A DNA stretch of 5,826 bases, from NCBI GenBank assembly GCA_002407725.1, contig DHOD01000157.1, positions 1 to 5,826 on the forward strand, read 5' to 3'. This DNA is from Christensenella sp. UBA5399. Lineage in GTDB: Bacteria; Bacillota; Clostridia; Christensenellales; Christensenellaceae. This document shows, piece after piece, positions 1 through 4,808 of the stretch (positions within the stretch are counted from its first letter, which is position 1; the number at the start of each line of letters is the position of its first letter). The translations under genes were made by a program, and so were the position numbers. The notes below the pieces were generated by a model. That model searched no databases. It was not told where the DNA came from and worked only from the letters and a program-made list of their open reading frames with translations.

Positions 1-150
1 GGGCTTTGCATCGACAATTCCGCCGTCTTCCTTCAATGTTTTAATGTTTTTCCACACGGCCGCACGCGAAATATGCAACCGGTCACTGATATCTTCCCCC
101 GATATATACCCATCCGCTTCAAAAAGCATTTGCAGCACATCACTGCGCAT
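1..150 (-). CDS. birA: BirA-like biotin ligase/repressor, N-terminal HTH only (partial)
   Basis: The visible 50 residues form a winged helix-turn-helix (HTH_11 type). They read MRSDVLQMLF, then ISGEDISDRL (residues 16-25) and HISRAAVWKNIKTLKEDG (26-43). The S-G-E-x-[IL]-S and I-S-R-x-A-V-W-K signature is that of the DNA-binding domain of bifunctional BirA, which joins biotin to acyl carrier subunits and represses biotin genes. The catalytic ligase domain would lie beyond the left edge and is not seen, so another HTH_11 regulator remains possible. Two ATGs are in tandem (153-151 and 150-148). The GGAGG at 161-157 lies 6 bases from the second but only 3 from the first, so the second is preferred. 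The gene overlaps the end of recX by 11 bases, which suggests translational coupling in one operon. Confidence 0.8.
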   Translation of the reverse strand, partial: MRSDVLQMLFEADGYISGEDISDRLHISRAAVWKNIKTLKEDGGIVDAKP

Positions 151-751
151 CATCTTCCTCCGGCATACTGCGCCTGATATCGTCATATGCAAACCCGCGC
201 GCCATCAACGCGCGTATCATCTTCTGTTGCTTTTTTCGCGGTTCATCCGCGCTGTACCTGGCCTCCAGTTGCTCCATCTGCTGCTTCAACACCTCGGCTT
301 TTCCGGCGCCTGCCGCGGCTGCACGTGCCGTCTCCCCGTCTATGCCACGCGCAAAGAGCTTATTTAAAATCATTTTTTCGCCATATTTGTGTGATAATTC
401 CGCTACATACAGCCTTGCATATTCCGCATCGTCGATATAGCCGTATCCTGCCAGCTTTTCAATCGTAGCAGCAATCGTTTTTTCTTCAATCTGCTTTTCT
501 TTCAGCTTTTTTTCTATCTCTTTTCGGGTACGCATTTTTGCCGATACATACTTCAGCGCCACTTGAAACGCGTAGCTTGCGCCATCTTCGTCCCGTATTT
601 CCTCCATGCGTTCGGCATCGACATGCGCACCCTTTTTTATACCGTTTTTTACGGCTGTCTCCTTATAGCACGCAAACGCAAAATCGCCGTCCATATAGAC
701 GTTCACCCTGTTTTTATTCTTTTTGCATTCCGCTATATCTGTTACAACCAT
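140..751 (-). CDS. recX: Regulatory protein RecX
   Basis: This 203-residue protein is a RecX, a small all-helical modulator that binds RecA filaments and limits recombinase activity in the cytoplasm. The N-terminus has the Firmicute-type K-K-N-K-N-R-V-N-V-Y segment (residues 10-19). The first three-helix repeat carries the diagnostic ALKYVSAKMRTRKEIEKKL (65-83) followed by GYIDDAEYARLYV (104-116). Two further repeats follow at about 117-150 and 155-200, including K-M-I-R-A-L-M-A-R-G-F. Length suits the family. The ATG at 751 has no Shine-Dalgarno site. A perfect TATAAT lies 6 bases upstream, so the message probably begins at the start codon itself. No LexA-like box was seen upstream, so SOS control is not evident. 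recA is not in the window. The next gene, birA-like, overlaps the 3' end. Confidence 0.95.
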   Translation of the reverse strand: MVVTDIAECKKNKNRVNVYMDGDFAFACYKETAVKNGIKKGAHVDAERMEEIRDEDGASYAFQVALKYVSAKMRTRKEIEKKLKEKQIEEKTIAATIEKLAGYGYIDDAEYARLYVAELSHKYGEKMILNKLFARGIDGETARAAAAGAGKAEVLKQQMEQLEARYSADEPRKKQQKMIRALMARGFAYDDIRRSMPEEDDAQ

Positions 752-757
752 AGCAGT

Positions 758-787
758 ATTATATAATGCTTACCCCTAAAACCGCAA
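758..787 (-). promoter_or_regulatory. recX promoter, predicted leaderless
   Basis: On the minus strand a TTGCGG -35 (787-782), an 18-base spacer and a perfect TATAAT -10 (763-758) precede recX. Counting seven bases from the last base of the -10 puts the start of transcription on base 751, the A of the recX ATG. The -35 matches only three of six consensus bases and overlaps one arm of an inverted repeat (778-801). Confidence 0.65.
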
Positions 788-801
788 GCCGTATCGGTTT
801 T
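778..801. repeat. Inverted repeat AAAACCG-N10-CGGTTTT between divergent promoters
   Basis: Perfect 7-base arms (778-784 and 795-801) are separated by 10 bases. The repeat covers the recX -35 and ends seven bases before the -35 of the divergent gene, a good place for an operator acting on both. It could also be a weak hairpin, since five T residues end the right arm on the plus strand. Its role is inferred from position only. Confidence 0.35.
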
Positions 802-808
802 TCCCACA

Positions 809-837
809 TTGATTTTTAACCGTTTTTGATGTAAAAT
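809..837 (+). promoter_or_regulatory. Promoter of the peptidoglycan-binding protein gene, near-leaderless
   Basis: TTGATT (809-814) and TAAAAT (832-837) are separated by exactly 17 bases, a good sigma-A-type promoter. The predicted start of transcription is about base 844, only three bases before the ATG at 847. No purine-rich ribosome-binding site exists between them. Confidence 0.7.
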
Positions 838-846
838 ACTCCTACT

Positions 847-1584
847 ATGAAAAAAGTTTTTTTATTGATACTGATCGTTACAATATGCCTGTCCCCTTTG
901 ACCGCAATTGCGGCCGAAGGCACCGAAGTTGTTATGCAGGGCGATACGGGCAGCGATGTATATGCCATACAGCGCAGGCTTTGCGACCTGGGCTATTTGA
1001 ATTACCGCCCGACGGGCAAATTCAGTGATATGACGGTTTCCGCCGTCAGGCAATTCCAACAGCTCAACGACATCCCGGCCGATGGGCAGATTGGCGTCGC
1101 CACCAGGCAGGCGCTCTTTTCGGAAGACGCAATCCGCAATACTGCCAACCCGCAATTTAAAAAAGTCGTCGGGAAGCAGTACAACGGCGAGGTTTCCCGC
1201 AAGGGCGCGCAATCCGCATGGGAGACCATCGATAAGATTTTTCCGGTCGGCAGTACTGTGACCGCGTTGGATTACAACACCGGCACATCGTTCCGCTTGA
1301 CACGCACCGGCGGTGTAAACTGCGCCCAGGTCGTCACGGAAACACCGGAGGATTTTGAAAACTATACCAGCGTTTTTGGCGGGGAATCCTGGGAACACCG
1401 GTCTGTGCTTGTTACAATTGGCGGAACGGAATATGCCGCCTCCCTTTTTGGAATGCCTACAAACAACAGCCAGAGAAATTTTGATAACGACAACATGGAC
1501 GGTTATACCATATTGTATTTCAACAACAGCAAGACCGACGTTTATGACATACCGGATGAAGAACACGTGATTGCGCTGCTGTAA
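847..1584 (+). CDS. Secreted PG_binding_1 protein with divergent C-terminal domain
   Basis: This is a 245-residue exported protein. A signal peptide (K2-K3, hydrophobic 4-16, cleavage near A22-A23) is followed by a peptidoglycan-binding domain of the PG_binding_1 type at about 28-92, with G-D-T-G-S-D-V-Y-A-I-Q-R-R-L, L-G-Y, D-G-Q-I-G and T-R-Q-A-L. Residues 120-245 resemble a domain I recall from clostridial and Paenibacillus cell-wall proteins. That domain has a D-x-x-T-G-x-x-F segment, a G-x-N-H-x-D motif, A-x-S-x-x-G-M-P-H-G, and G-H-F-C-I-H-F. Here those places read LDYNTGTSF, GVNCAQ, AASLFGMPTN and GYTILYF, so the expected histidines are absent. The domain may therefore bind rather than catalyse. 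The comparison is from memory; the PG-binding domain is secure. The start is fixed by the signal peptide although no ribosome-binding site is present. The gene is monocistronic and ends at a terminator. Confidence 0.85.
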   Translation: MKKVFLLILIVTICLSPLTAIAAEGTEVVMQGDTGSDVYAIQRRLCDLGYLNYRPTGKFSDMTVSAVRQFQQLNDIPADGQIGVATRQALFSEDAIRNTANPQFKKVVGKQYNGEVSRKGAQSAWETIDKIFPVGSTVTALDYNTGTSFRLTRTGGVNCAQVVTETPEDFENYTSVFGGESWEHRSVLVTIGGTEYAASLFGMPTNNSQRNFDNDNMDGYTILYFNNSKTDVYDIPDEEHVIALL

Positions 1585-1602
1585 ACCGTTTCTTTTTACA
1601 CA

Positions 1603-1638
1603 AAAAGCCCGGTGCATCATTTCATGCGCCGGGCTTTT
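1603..1638. terminator. Bidirectional rho-independent terminator
   Basis: A 15-base-pair stem (AAAAGCCCGGTGCAT pairing with ATGCGCCGGGCTTTT, one G-U pair) encloses the 6-base loop CATTTC. T residues end the stem on both strands. It lies 18 bases after the stop at 1584 and 35 bases after the end of the convergent lipoprotein gene, so it can serve both. Confidence 0.92.
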
Positions 1639-1673
1639 CTATCAGTATTTGGTATTATGTACCGCAACTTATA

Positions 1674-3548
1674 CTATTCTGCTCCCGTTGCTCCCCCTTC
1701 GGCTTCCACCCCCGCATCCGCTGTAGGTTCAGCGAGTCCCGCTTCTTCCGTTTCCACAGCTTCCGGTTCCGTTGTCGCCGCTTCCCCAATCTCTTCTGTT
1801 TCATTGGCCGCTTGCGGCGTTTCGGTATAAAAACCGATATACCATTGCGCAATATCCGTAAACACCCTATTCTGCCTCTGGTTGGTGATCCCCATTACGC
1901 TCTCGTCGCATATAATAGAATTGGTTTTAAAGTAAAGCCCTATCTGCGGTACCCGCTCGGCAAGTGTCCGCTGCAGGGCCGAACATGTCTCTACAATTTC
2001 CTCATCCGTTATCGCCGCTTCAAACGCATCAATCGCAACATCGATGTCACCGCTTCGCACGCTTCCAAAATTCCCCGTTCCATCCTGGTCAAACATAAAT
2101 GAAATCCGGGGCGTTATATCCATATAATAGCTGCAATACGCCAAATCAAAATTACCGCTTTCAAGCAGCAGCATGTATTCTTCCTGTTGCTTTTCAACAA
2201 TATTGATTTCTATTCCCACTTCGCCAAGCTGCTTTTTGATTGCCTTTGCCGCCTCTTTCTTGTAGGCGGCGTTCCTGTCGTCCAGCACCAGCAGGTCCAG
2301 CACCAGCCTGGGCCCCTGCTCCTGCCCGCCTGTACTGTATCCCGCCTCTGTCAATAGGTCTTTTGCGGCCGCAACATCGTAATCGCTCACTTTGTACTTT
2401 GCATCCGACGCAAAATAATCGGGCGCAATAGGCAGGTTGGTGGGCACACCGTGGTTGAGCAACACCGTCGAGAGCAGCTCGCGCCGGTCCACCGCGTACG
2501 ATATCGCCATCCGCACGTCCACATCCTTAAGTTCATCCACCAGCAGATTGGGTACAATACAATCATAGTAATTGGTCATATAATCGATGACCTGCGTCTC
2601 CCCCGGCGACTTATACTTTCCCGCATAGAGCGCATCGGTCGTCACAAAATCTATGATACGCGATTCCACAAATTCCAGCTCCTGCACCGCGCCCGTCATT
2701 GGCTTCGCCACAATTTTCTCGATATAGGCAGCGTCATTCCACCATGCATCATTGCGCACCAAGACCATATCCGCGCCGGAGGAATATGACTCGATTTTAT
2801 ATGCGCCCGTCCCCACAGGCAAGCTGGCCTGCGCAAATTTTTCACTCATAACAGGGAATGTCATAAAGTGCAACGCGTCGCTCCCCGGCTTGTCCATGGT
2901 CAGTTCGATCGTGCGGTCGTCCACCGCGCGAATTCCCGCAACGCTCCCGCTGAAAAGCTTAAATCGGTCGCCCATTGCAGCGGTTTCCGCATCCTGGGCA
3001 TCCGCAAGCCCTTCCGCGTTTTCGTCCTCTTGCGGCTCGTCTTGTTCCGCATCTTCTAGCGGTTCCTCGCTCTCCGCCGGTTCCCCAGTATCTTCCTCAT
3101 CGCCTGTATCCAGCGTCAATCCGTCCATTTCCATCACACGCGTAGCGCTGTACACAATATCGTCGGCCGTCAGCCTTGTGCTCCCATCGGAAAAATACAC
3201 ATTCTCACGCAACGTAAACGTAAATACCTGCTTATCCGCATCTGCCTTCCATGACTCCACCAGACAGCCCACAAGGCTCCCATCCGCATTGTATTGCAAC
3301 GGTGTCTCATATATCAATGAAAGCAAATTGATCATCTCTTCAGAATTTGCGAGAAGCGGGTCAAATGTCGATACCTCTGCAGGCATCGCAATAAACAAAT
3401 CCCCTCCCGGCATTCTGACCACTTCTTTTTGATACGTTGGGGTCGCCGCCTCCTGTGTTGCTGCGCCGTTTTGGGGCGCGCCACACGAGGCACACAGCAA
3501 AGACGCCAGCACCATAAGCGCCGCCGCCATTCTTTTGATTGCTACCAT
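1674..3548 (-). CDS. ABC transporter solute-binding lipoprotein, family 5 (peptide type)
   Basis: From the ATG at 3548 the product is 624 residues. A lipoprotein signal (K5-R6, hydrophobic 7-18, L-L-C-A-S-C, lipidated C22) anchors it outside the membrane. The body is SBP_bac_5 (OppA/DppA type): GDLFIAMPAEVSTFDPLL (49-66), L-V-E-S-W (96-100), F-T-L-R-E-N-V-Y-F-S-D-G (111-122), L-T-A-D-D-I-V-Y-S (126-134), then lobe II with DVRMAISYAVDRRELLS (344-360). Such proteins capture peptides or similar solutes for an ABC importer. The substrate cannot be told and no permease or ATPase gene is adjacent. An acidic stretch (about 148-192) and an acidic Ala/Glu tail (about 576-624) lengthen it beyond the usual size. 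The -3 lipobox residue is Cys, which is unusual. GGGAG at 3557-3553 supports this start. An upstream in-frame ATG at 3590 would add 14 residues, has no ribosome-binding site, and sits six bases from the predicted transcript start. Confidence 0.92.
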   Translation of the reverse strand: MVAIKRMAAALMVLASLLCASCGAPQNGAATQEAATPTYQKEVVRMPGGDLFIAMPAEVSTFDPLLANSEEMINLLSLIYETPLQYNADGSLVGCLVESWKADADKQVFTFTLRENVYFSDGSTRLTADDIVYSATRVMEMDGLTLDTGDEEDTGEPAESEEPLEDAEQDEPQEDENAEGLADAQDAETAAMGDRFKLFSGSVAGIRAVDDRTIELTMDKPGSDALHFMTFPVMSEKFAQASLPVGTGAYKIESYSSGADMVLVRNDAWWNDAAYIEKIVAKPMTGAVQELEFVESRIIDFVTTDALYAGKYKSPGETQVIDYMTNYYDCIVPNLLVDELKDVDVRMAISYAVDRRELLSTVLLNHGVPTNLPIAPDYFASDAKYKVSDYDVAAAKDLLTEAGYSTGGQEQGPRLVLDLLVLDDRNAAYKKEAAKAIKKQLGEVGIEINIVEKQQEEYMLLLESGNFDLAYCSYYMDITPRISFMFDQDGTGNFGSVRSGDIDVAIDAFEAAITDEEIVETCSALQRTLAERVPQIGLYFKTNSIICDESVMGITNQRQNRVFTDIAQWYIGFYTETPQAANETEEIGEAATTEPEAVETEEAGLAEPTADAGVEAEGGATGAE

Positions 3549-3602
3549 ATATCTCCCATCATTTTGACGATTTCTTTCTTCCTTCCTCATTAACCCGCCA
3601 AC

Positions 3603-3631
3603 ATTATACCGCCAATGGCCTGTTTTGTAAA
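3603..3631 (-). promoter_or_regulatory. Promoter of the solute-binding lipoprotein gene
   Basis: On the minus strand TTTACA (3631-3626), a 17-base spacer and a perfect TATAAT (3608-3603) form a near-consensus promoter. Transcription should begin near 3596. This gives a 48-base leader to the ATG at 3548, with an intervening in-frame ATG at 3590. It rules out the longest open frame, which starts at 3650, upstream of the promoter. Confidence 0.8.
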
Positions 3632-3692
3632 ATCGCAGGGCCACACGCAATCTACATTATCATATATGAAAAAATCACACCAGATCACCGTG

Positions 3693-3721
3693 TTTATATT
3701 GACATTTTTGCATTTTATAGT
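3693..3721 (+). promoter_or_regulatory. Candidate promoter of the zinc-ribbon gene
   Basis: TTTATA (3693-3698) and TATAGT (3716-3721) are 17 bases apart, predicting a start near 3728 and a leader of about 45 bases. A consensus TTGACA at 3699-3704 lies beside it but has no convincing -10 at a normal distance. Confidence 0.5.
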
Positions 3722-3772
3722 AATCTAAATATATTACAGCCTGTGTTTGGGCGGTCAAGGGGCTTGGAAGTT

Positions 3773-4237
3773 ATGGCAAAATGCATAGAATGCGGCAAAT
3801 GGGGCGCATTTTTGAAAGTTACAAAAGAAGGCCTGTGCCATTCTTGCGAAATTGAAAGAATACTTGCAGAAAACAGGGATTTTCATATCAGCAGGTGTTA
3901 CCACGCCAACCTCCCCAACAACTATGTTTTTTTTCTGGGTCTAGACGACAGGTTCAAACGATTCGCCATTTGTGTACAACCCATAAACGAACGTTTTCGC
4001 CTTGCATTTTTCAATTATCACGATCTCCTTGATTTTCGAATGGAGAAAAGTGAAACGACGCTCAACAGATGCAATACGTTGATGATGAGCATTTACCTGA
4101 ATTCACTTGTCAATCCGCAAATGACTTTTTACTTTGTCAATACGCCAGTGCAAATAGGATCCGACACATACAATTATGCCGTGCAGTCCGCAAATGACGT
4201 GTACGGTTTCCTCACCTACATCCGGCACAACACATAA
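3773..4237 (+). CDS. Small zinc-ribbon protein of unknown function
   Basis: The 154-residue product begins with a four-cysteine zinc-binding module, C4-x2-C7 and C22-x2-C25, in the frame MAKCIECGKWGAFLKV followed by EGLCHSCEIERI. A second domain (about 50-152) has alternating strands: F-K-R-F-A-I-C-V, then FNYHDLLDFRM (80-90), then TLMMSIYLNSLVNPQMTFYFV (102-122), and a closing helix YAVQSANDVYGFLTYI. This order resembles a domain I recall from prophage-linked and DUF4428-like proteins of Firmicutes, in which a Y-x-D-[IL]-x-x-[FY]-E strand precedes a Gly-rich hydrophobic hairpin and an L-x-I-x-[IL] strand. Here the hairpin is missing and only a short polar link (91-101) remains. The start is chosen because the cysteine module begins there. 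AAGGGG lies 10 bases upstream and GGAAG 2 bases upstream, neither ideal. Function is unknown. The gene looks A+T-richer than its neighbours. Confidence 0.75.
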   Translation: MAKCIECGKWGAFLKVTKEGLCHSCEIERILAENRDFHISRCYHANLPNNYVFFLGLDDRFKRFAICVQPINERFRLAFFNYHDLLDFRMEKSETTLNRCNTLMMSIYLNSLVNPQMTFYFVNTPVQIGSDTYNYAVQSANDVYGFLTYIRHNT

Positions 4238-4240
4238 CGC

Positions 4241-4263
4241 CAGTGTTTCCGGCGCGCTGTTTT
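4241..4263. terminator. Weak hairpin between convergent genes
   Basis: CAGTG (4241-4245) can pair with CGCTG (4255-4259) around a 9-base loop and is followed by TTTT on the plus strand. It starts four bases after the zinc-ribbon stop. The stem is short and the T run overlaps the stop codon of the convergent gene, so terminator function is doubtful. Confidence 0.3.
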
Positions 4264-4468
4264 ATTGCATACCTGTCACAGTGAACCCCGCTTTTTCCAC
4301 TGTGTTTTTTATTGTCTCGTCATCCACCGGCGCGGCCATTACCAGCTTCGCTGTTTTATCTTCATGGCTTACTTCGGCCTTTACGCCATCTATTTTTTCC
4401 AGCAGGTTTTTGACCCTGTTCGAGCATCCCTCACACTTCATTCCCTCAATAAAAACTATTTTTTCCAT
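4262..4468 (-). CDS. CopZ-like heavy-metal-associated (HMA) domain protein
   Basis: This 68-residue protein is a single HMA domain with the ferredoxin-like strand-helix-strand order. The metal site is G9-M10-K11-C12-E13-G14-C15, the G-M-x-C-x-x-C loop that binds Cu(I) or other soft metals. It continues with SNRVKNLLEKIDGVKAEV (16-33), D-K-T-A-K-L-V and the closing E-K-A-G-F. The size is typical of stand-alone cytoplasmic copper chaperones such as CopZ, which hand metal to a P-type ATPase or a CsoR-type regulator. Neither partner is in the window, so copper specificity is inferred from the family. The ATG at 4468 has AAAGGAG five bases upstream, a good ribosome-binding site. No clear promoter was found in the A+T-rich upstream DNA. 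The gene is convergent with the zinc-ribbon gene. Confidence 0.93.
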   Translation of the reverse strand: MEKIVFIEGMKCEGCSNRVKNLLEKIDGVKAEVSHEDKTAKLVMAAPVDDETIKNTVEKAGFTVTGMQ

Positions 4469-4593
4469 CTGCGCTCCTTTCGCTTTACCCTATAATTAAT
4501 AAATAAACATCAGTATTCATTATTGCTAACATTTTACAGGCTTTATTCTACAACTTATTTTTATATTACGATCCGTATTTTTAAGCATTATTT

Positions 4594-4614
4594 CATATTT
4601 TAATATAAAATATG
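4594..4614. repeat. A+T-rich inverted repeat CATATTTTA-ATA-TAAAATATG
   Basis: Perfect 9-base arms surround a 3-base centre in the most A+T-rich part of the window. It lies about 126 bases upstream of the HMA start and could be a regulator site or simply a product of base composition. Confidence 0.35.
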
Positions 4615-4634
4615 CAAAAGTCAAATATTTGCAT
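4612..4634. repeat. Inverted repeat ATGCAAA-N9-TTTGCAT with inner palindrome
   Basis: Perfect 7-base arms (4612-4618 and 4628-4634) surround 9 bases. The 10-base palindrome CAAATATTTG (4622-4631) overlaps the right arm. The left arm overlaps the end of the preceding repeat, so the two could form alternative hairpins. Confidence 0.3.
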
Positions 4635-4725
4635 CTATCTTTATTTTTATTCAAATATGTTGGACAAAACGAAATTTATGTGCCAAGATGTGTATGTCGA
4701 AACAGCTCGGCCCAATTAAAACGCT

Positions 4726-4744
4726 TACTATTAATCTAATAGTA
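4726..4744. repeat. Inverted repeat TACTATTA-ATC-TAATAGTA
   Basis: Perfect 8-base arms are separated by 3 bases, 13 bases before the terminator stem. It is either an operator-like site or an accessory hairpin beside the terminator. Confidence 0.4.
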
Positions 4745-4757
4745 TATATTGTATGGC

Positions 4758-4795
4758 AAACCGAATACGCCCCTTAGGGGGCGTATTCGGTTTTT
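4758..4795. terminator. Strong hairpin terminator downstream of the encapsulin gene
   Basis: A perfect 16-base-pair stem (4758-4773 with 4778-4793) has a TTAG loop. On the minus strand, the direction of the encapsulin gene, it lies 15 bases after the stop codon and ends in TTT before GCC. On the plus strand it ends in five T residues, so by its T run it is a better terminator for leftward-facing read-through from the other side. It probably insulates the encapsulin operon. Confidence 0.85.
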
Positions 4796-4808
4796 ACAAC
4801 TATTTTAT

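Larger units (their letters stand above)
4469..4808. other. A+T-rich non-coding region between HMA gene and encapsulin gene
   Basis: No convincing gene was seen in these 340 bases on either strand. Positions 4501-4680 contain 38 G or C in 180, about 21%, far below the flanking genes. It holds several short palindromes (listed separately), the upstream region of the HMA gene, and a strong terminator at its right end. A 20-codon frame at 4657-4719 lacks a ribosome-binding site. Confidence 0.7.

Noticed and set aside
752..846. A LexA (SOS) box controlling recX.
   Set aside because: No CGAAC-N4-GTTCG-like element was found in the divergent promoter region.
862..1620. A 252-residue open frame antisense to the peptidoglycan-binding gene.
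   Set aside because: The plus strand has a signal peptide, a known domain and a promoter, while the antisense frame crosses the terminator and shows no recognisable domain.
2752..3432. A 226-residue plus-strand frame, rich in serine, opposite the lipoprotein gene.
   Set aside because: It is a mirror of the lipoprotein coding sequence; the serine runs come from the acidic insert read on the opposite strand.
3549..3650. The longest open frame of the lipoprotein, starting at 3650 and giving 658 residues.
   Set aside because: The predicted promoter (3631-3603) lies inside that extension, and the lipoprotein signal peptide fits only a start at 3548, or at most 3590.
3699..3704. Consensus TTGACA as the -35 of the zinc-ribbon gene.
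   Set aside because: At 16-18 bases downstream only TAATCT or similar poor -10 sequences occur; the TTTATA/TATAGT pair fits better.
3539..3772. Open frame upstream of and in phase with the zinc-ribbon gene.
   Set aside because: It is antisense to the start of the lipoprotein gene, its translation looks random, and the cysteine module begins at the ATG at 3773.
4480..4500. TACCCTATAATTA upstream of the HMA gene as half of a CsoR copper operator.
   Set aside because: Only one half-site is seen, with no matching GGGTA-type arm at the right spacing, and no CopY-type TACAnnTGTA box either.
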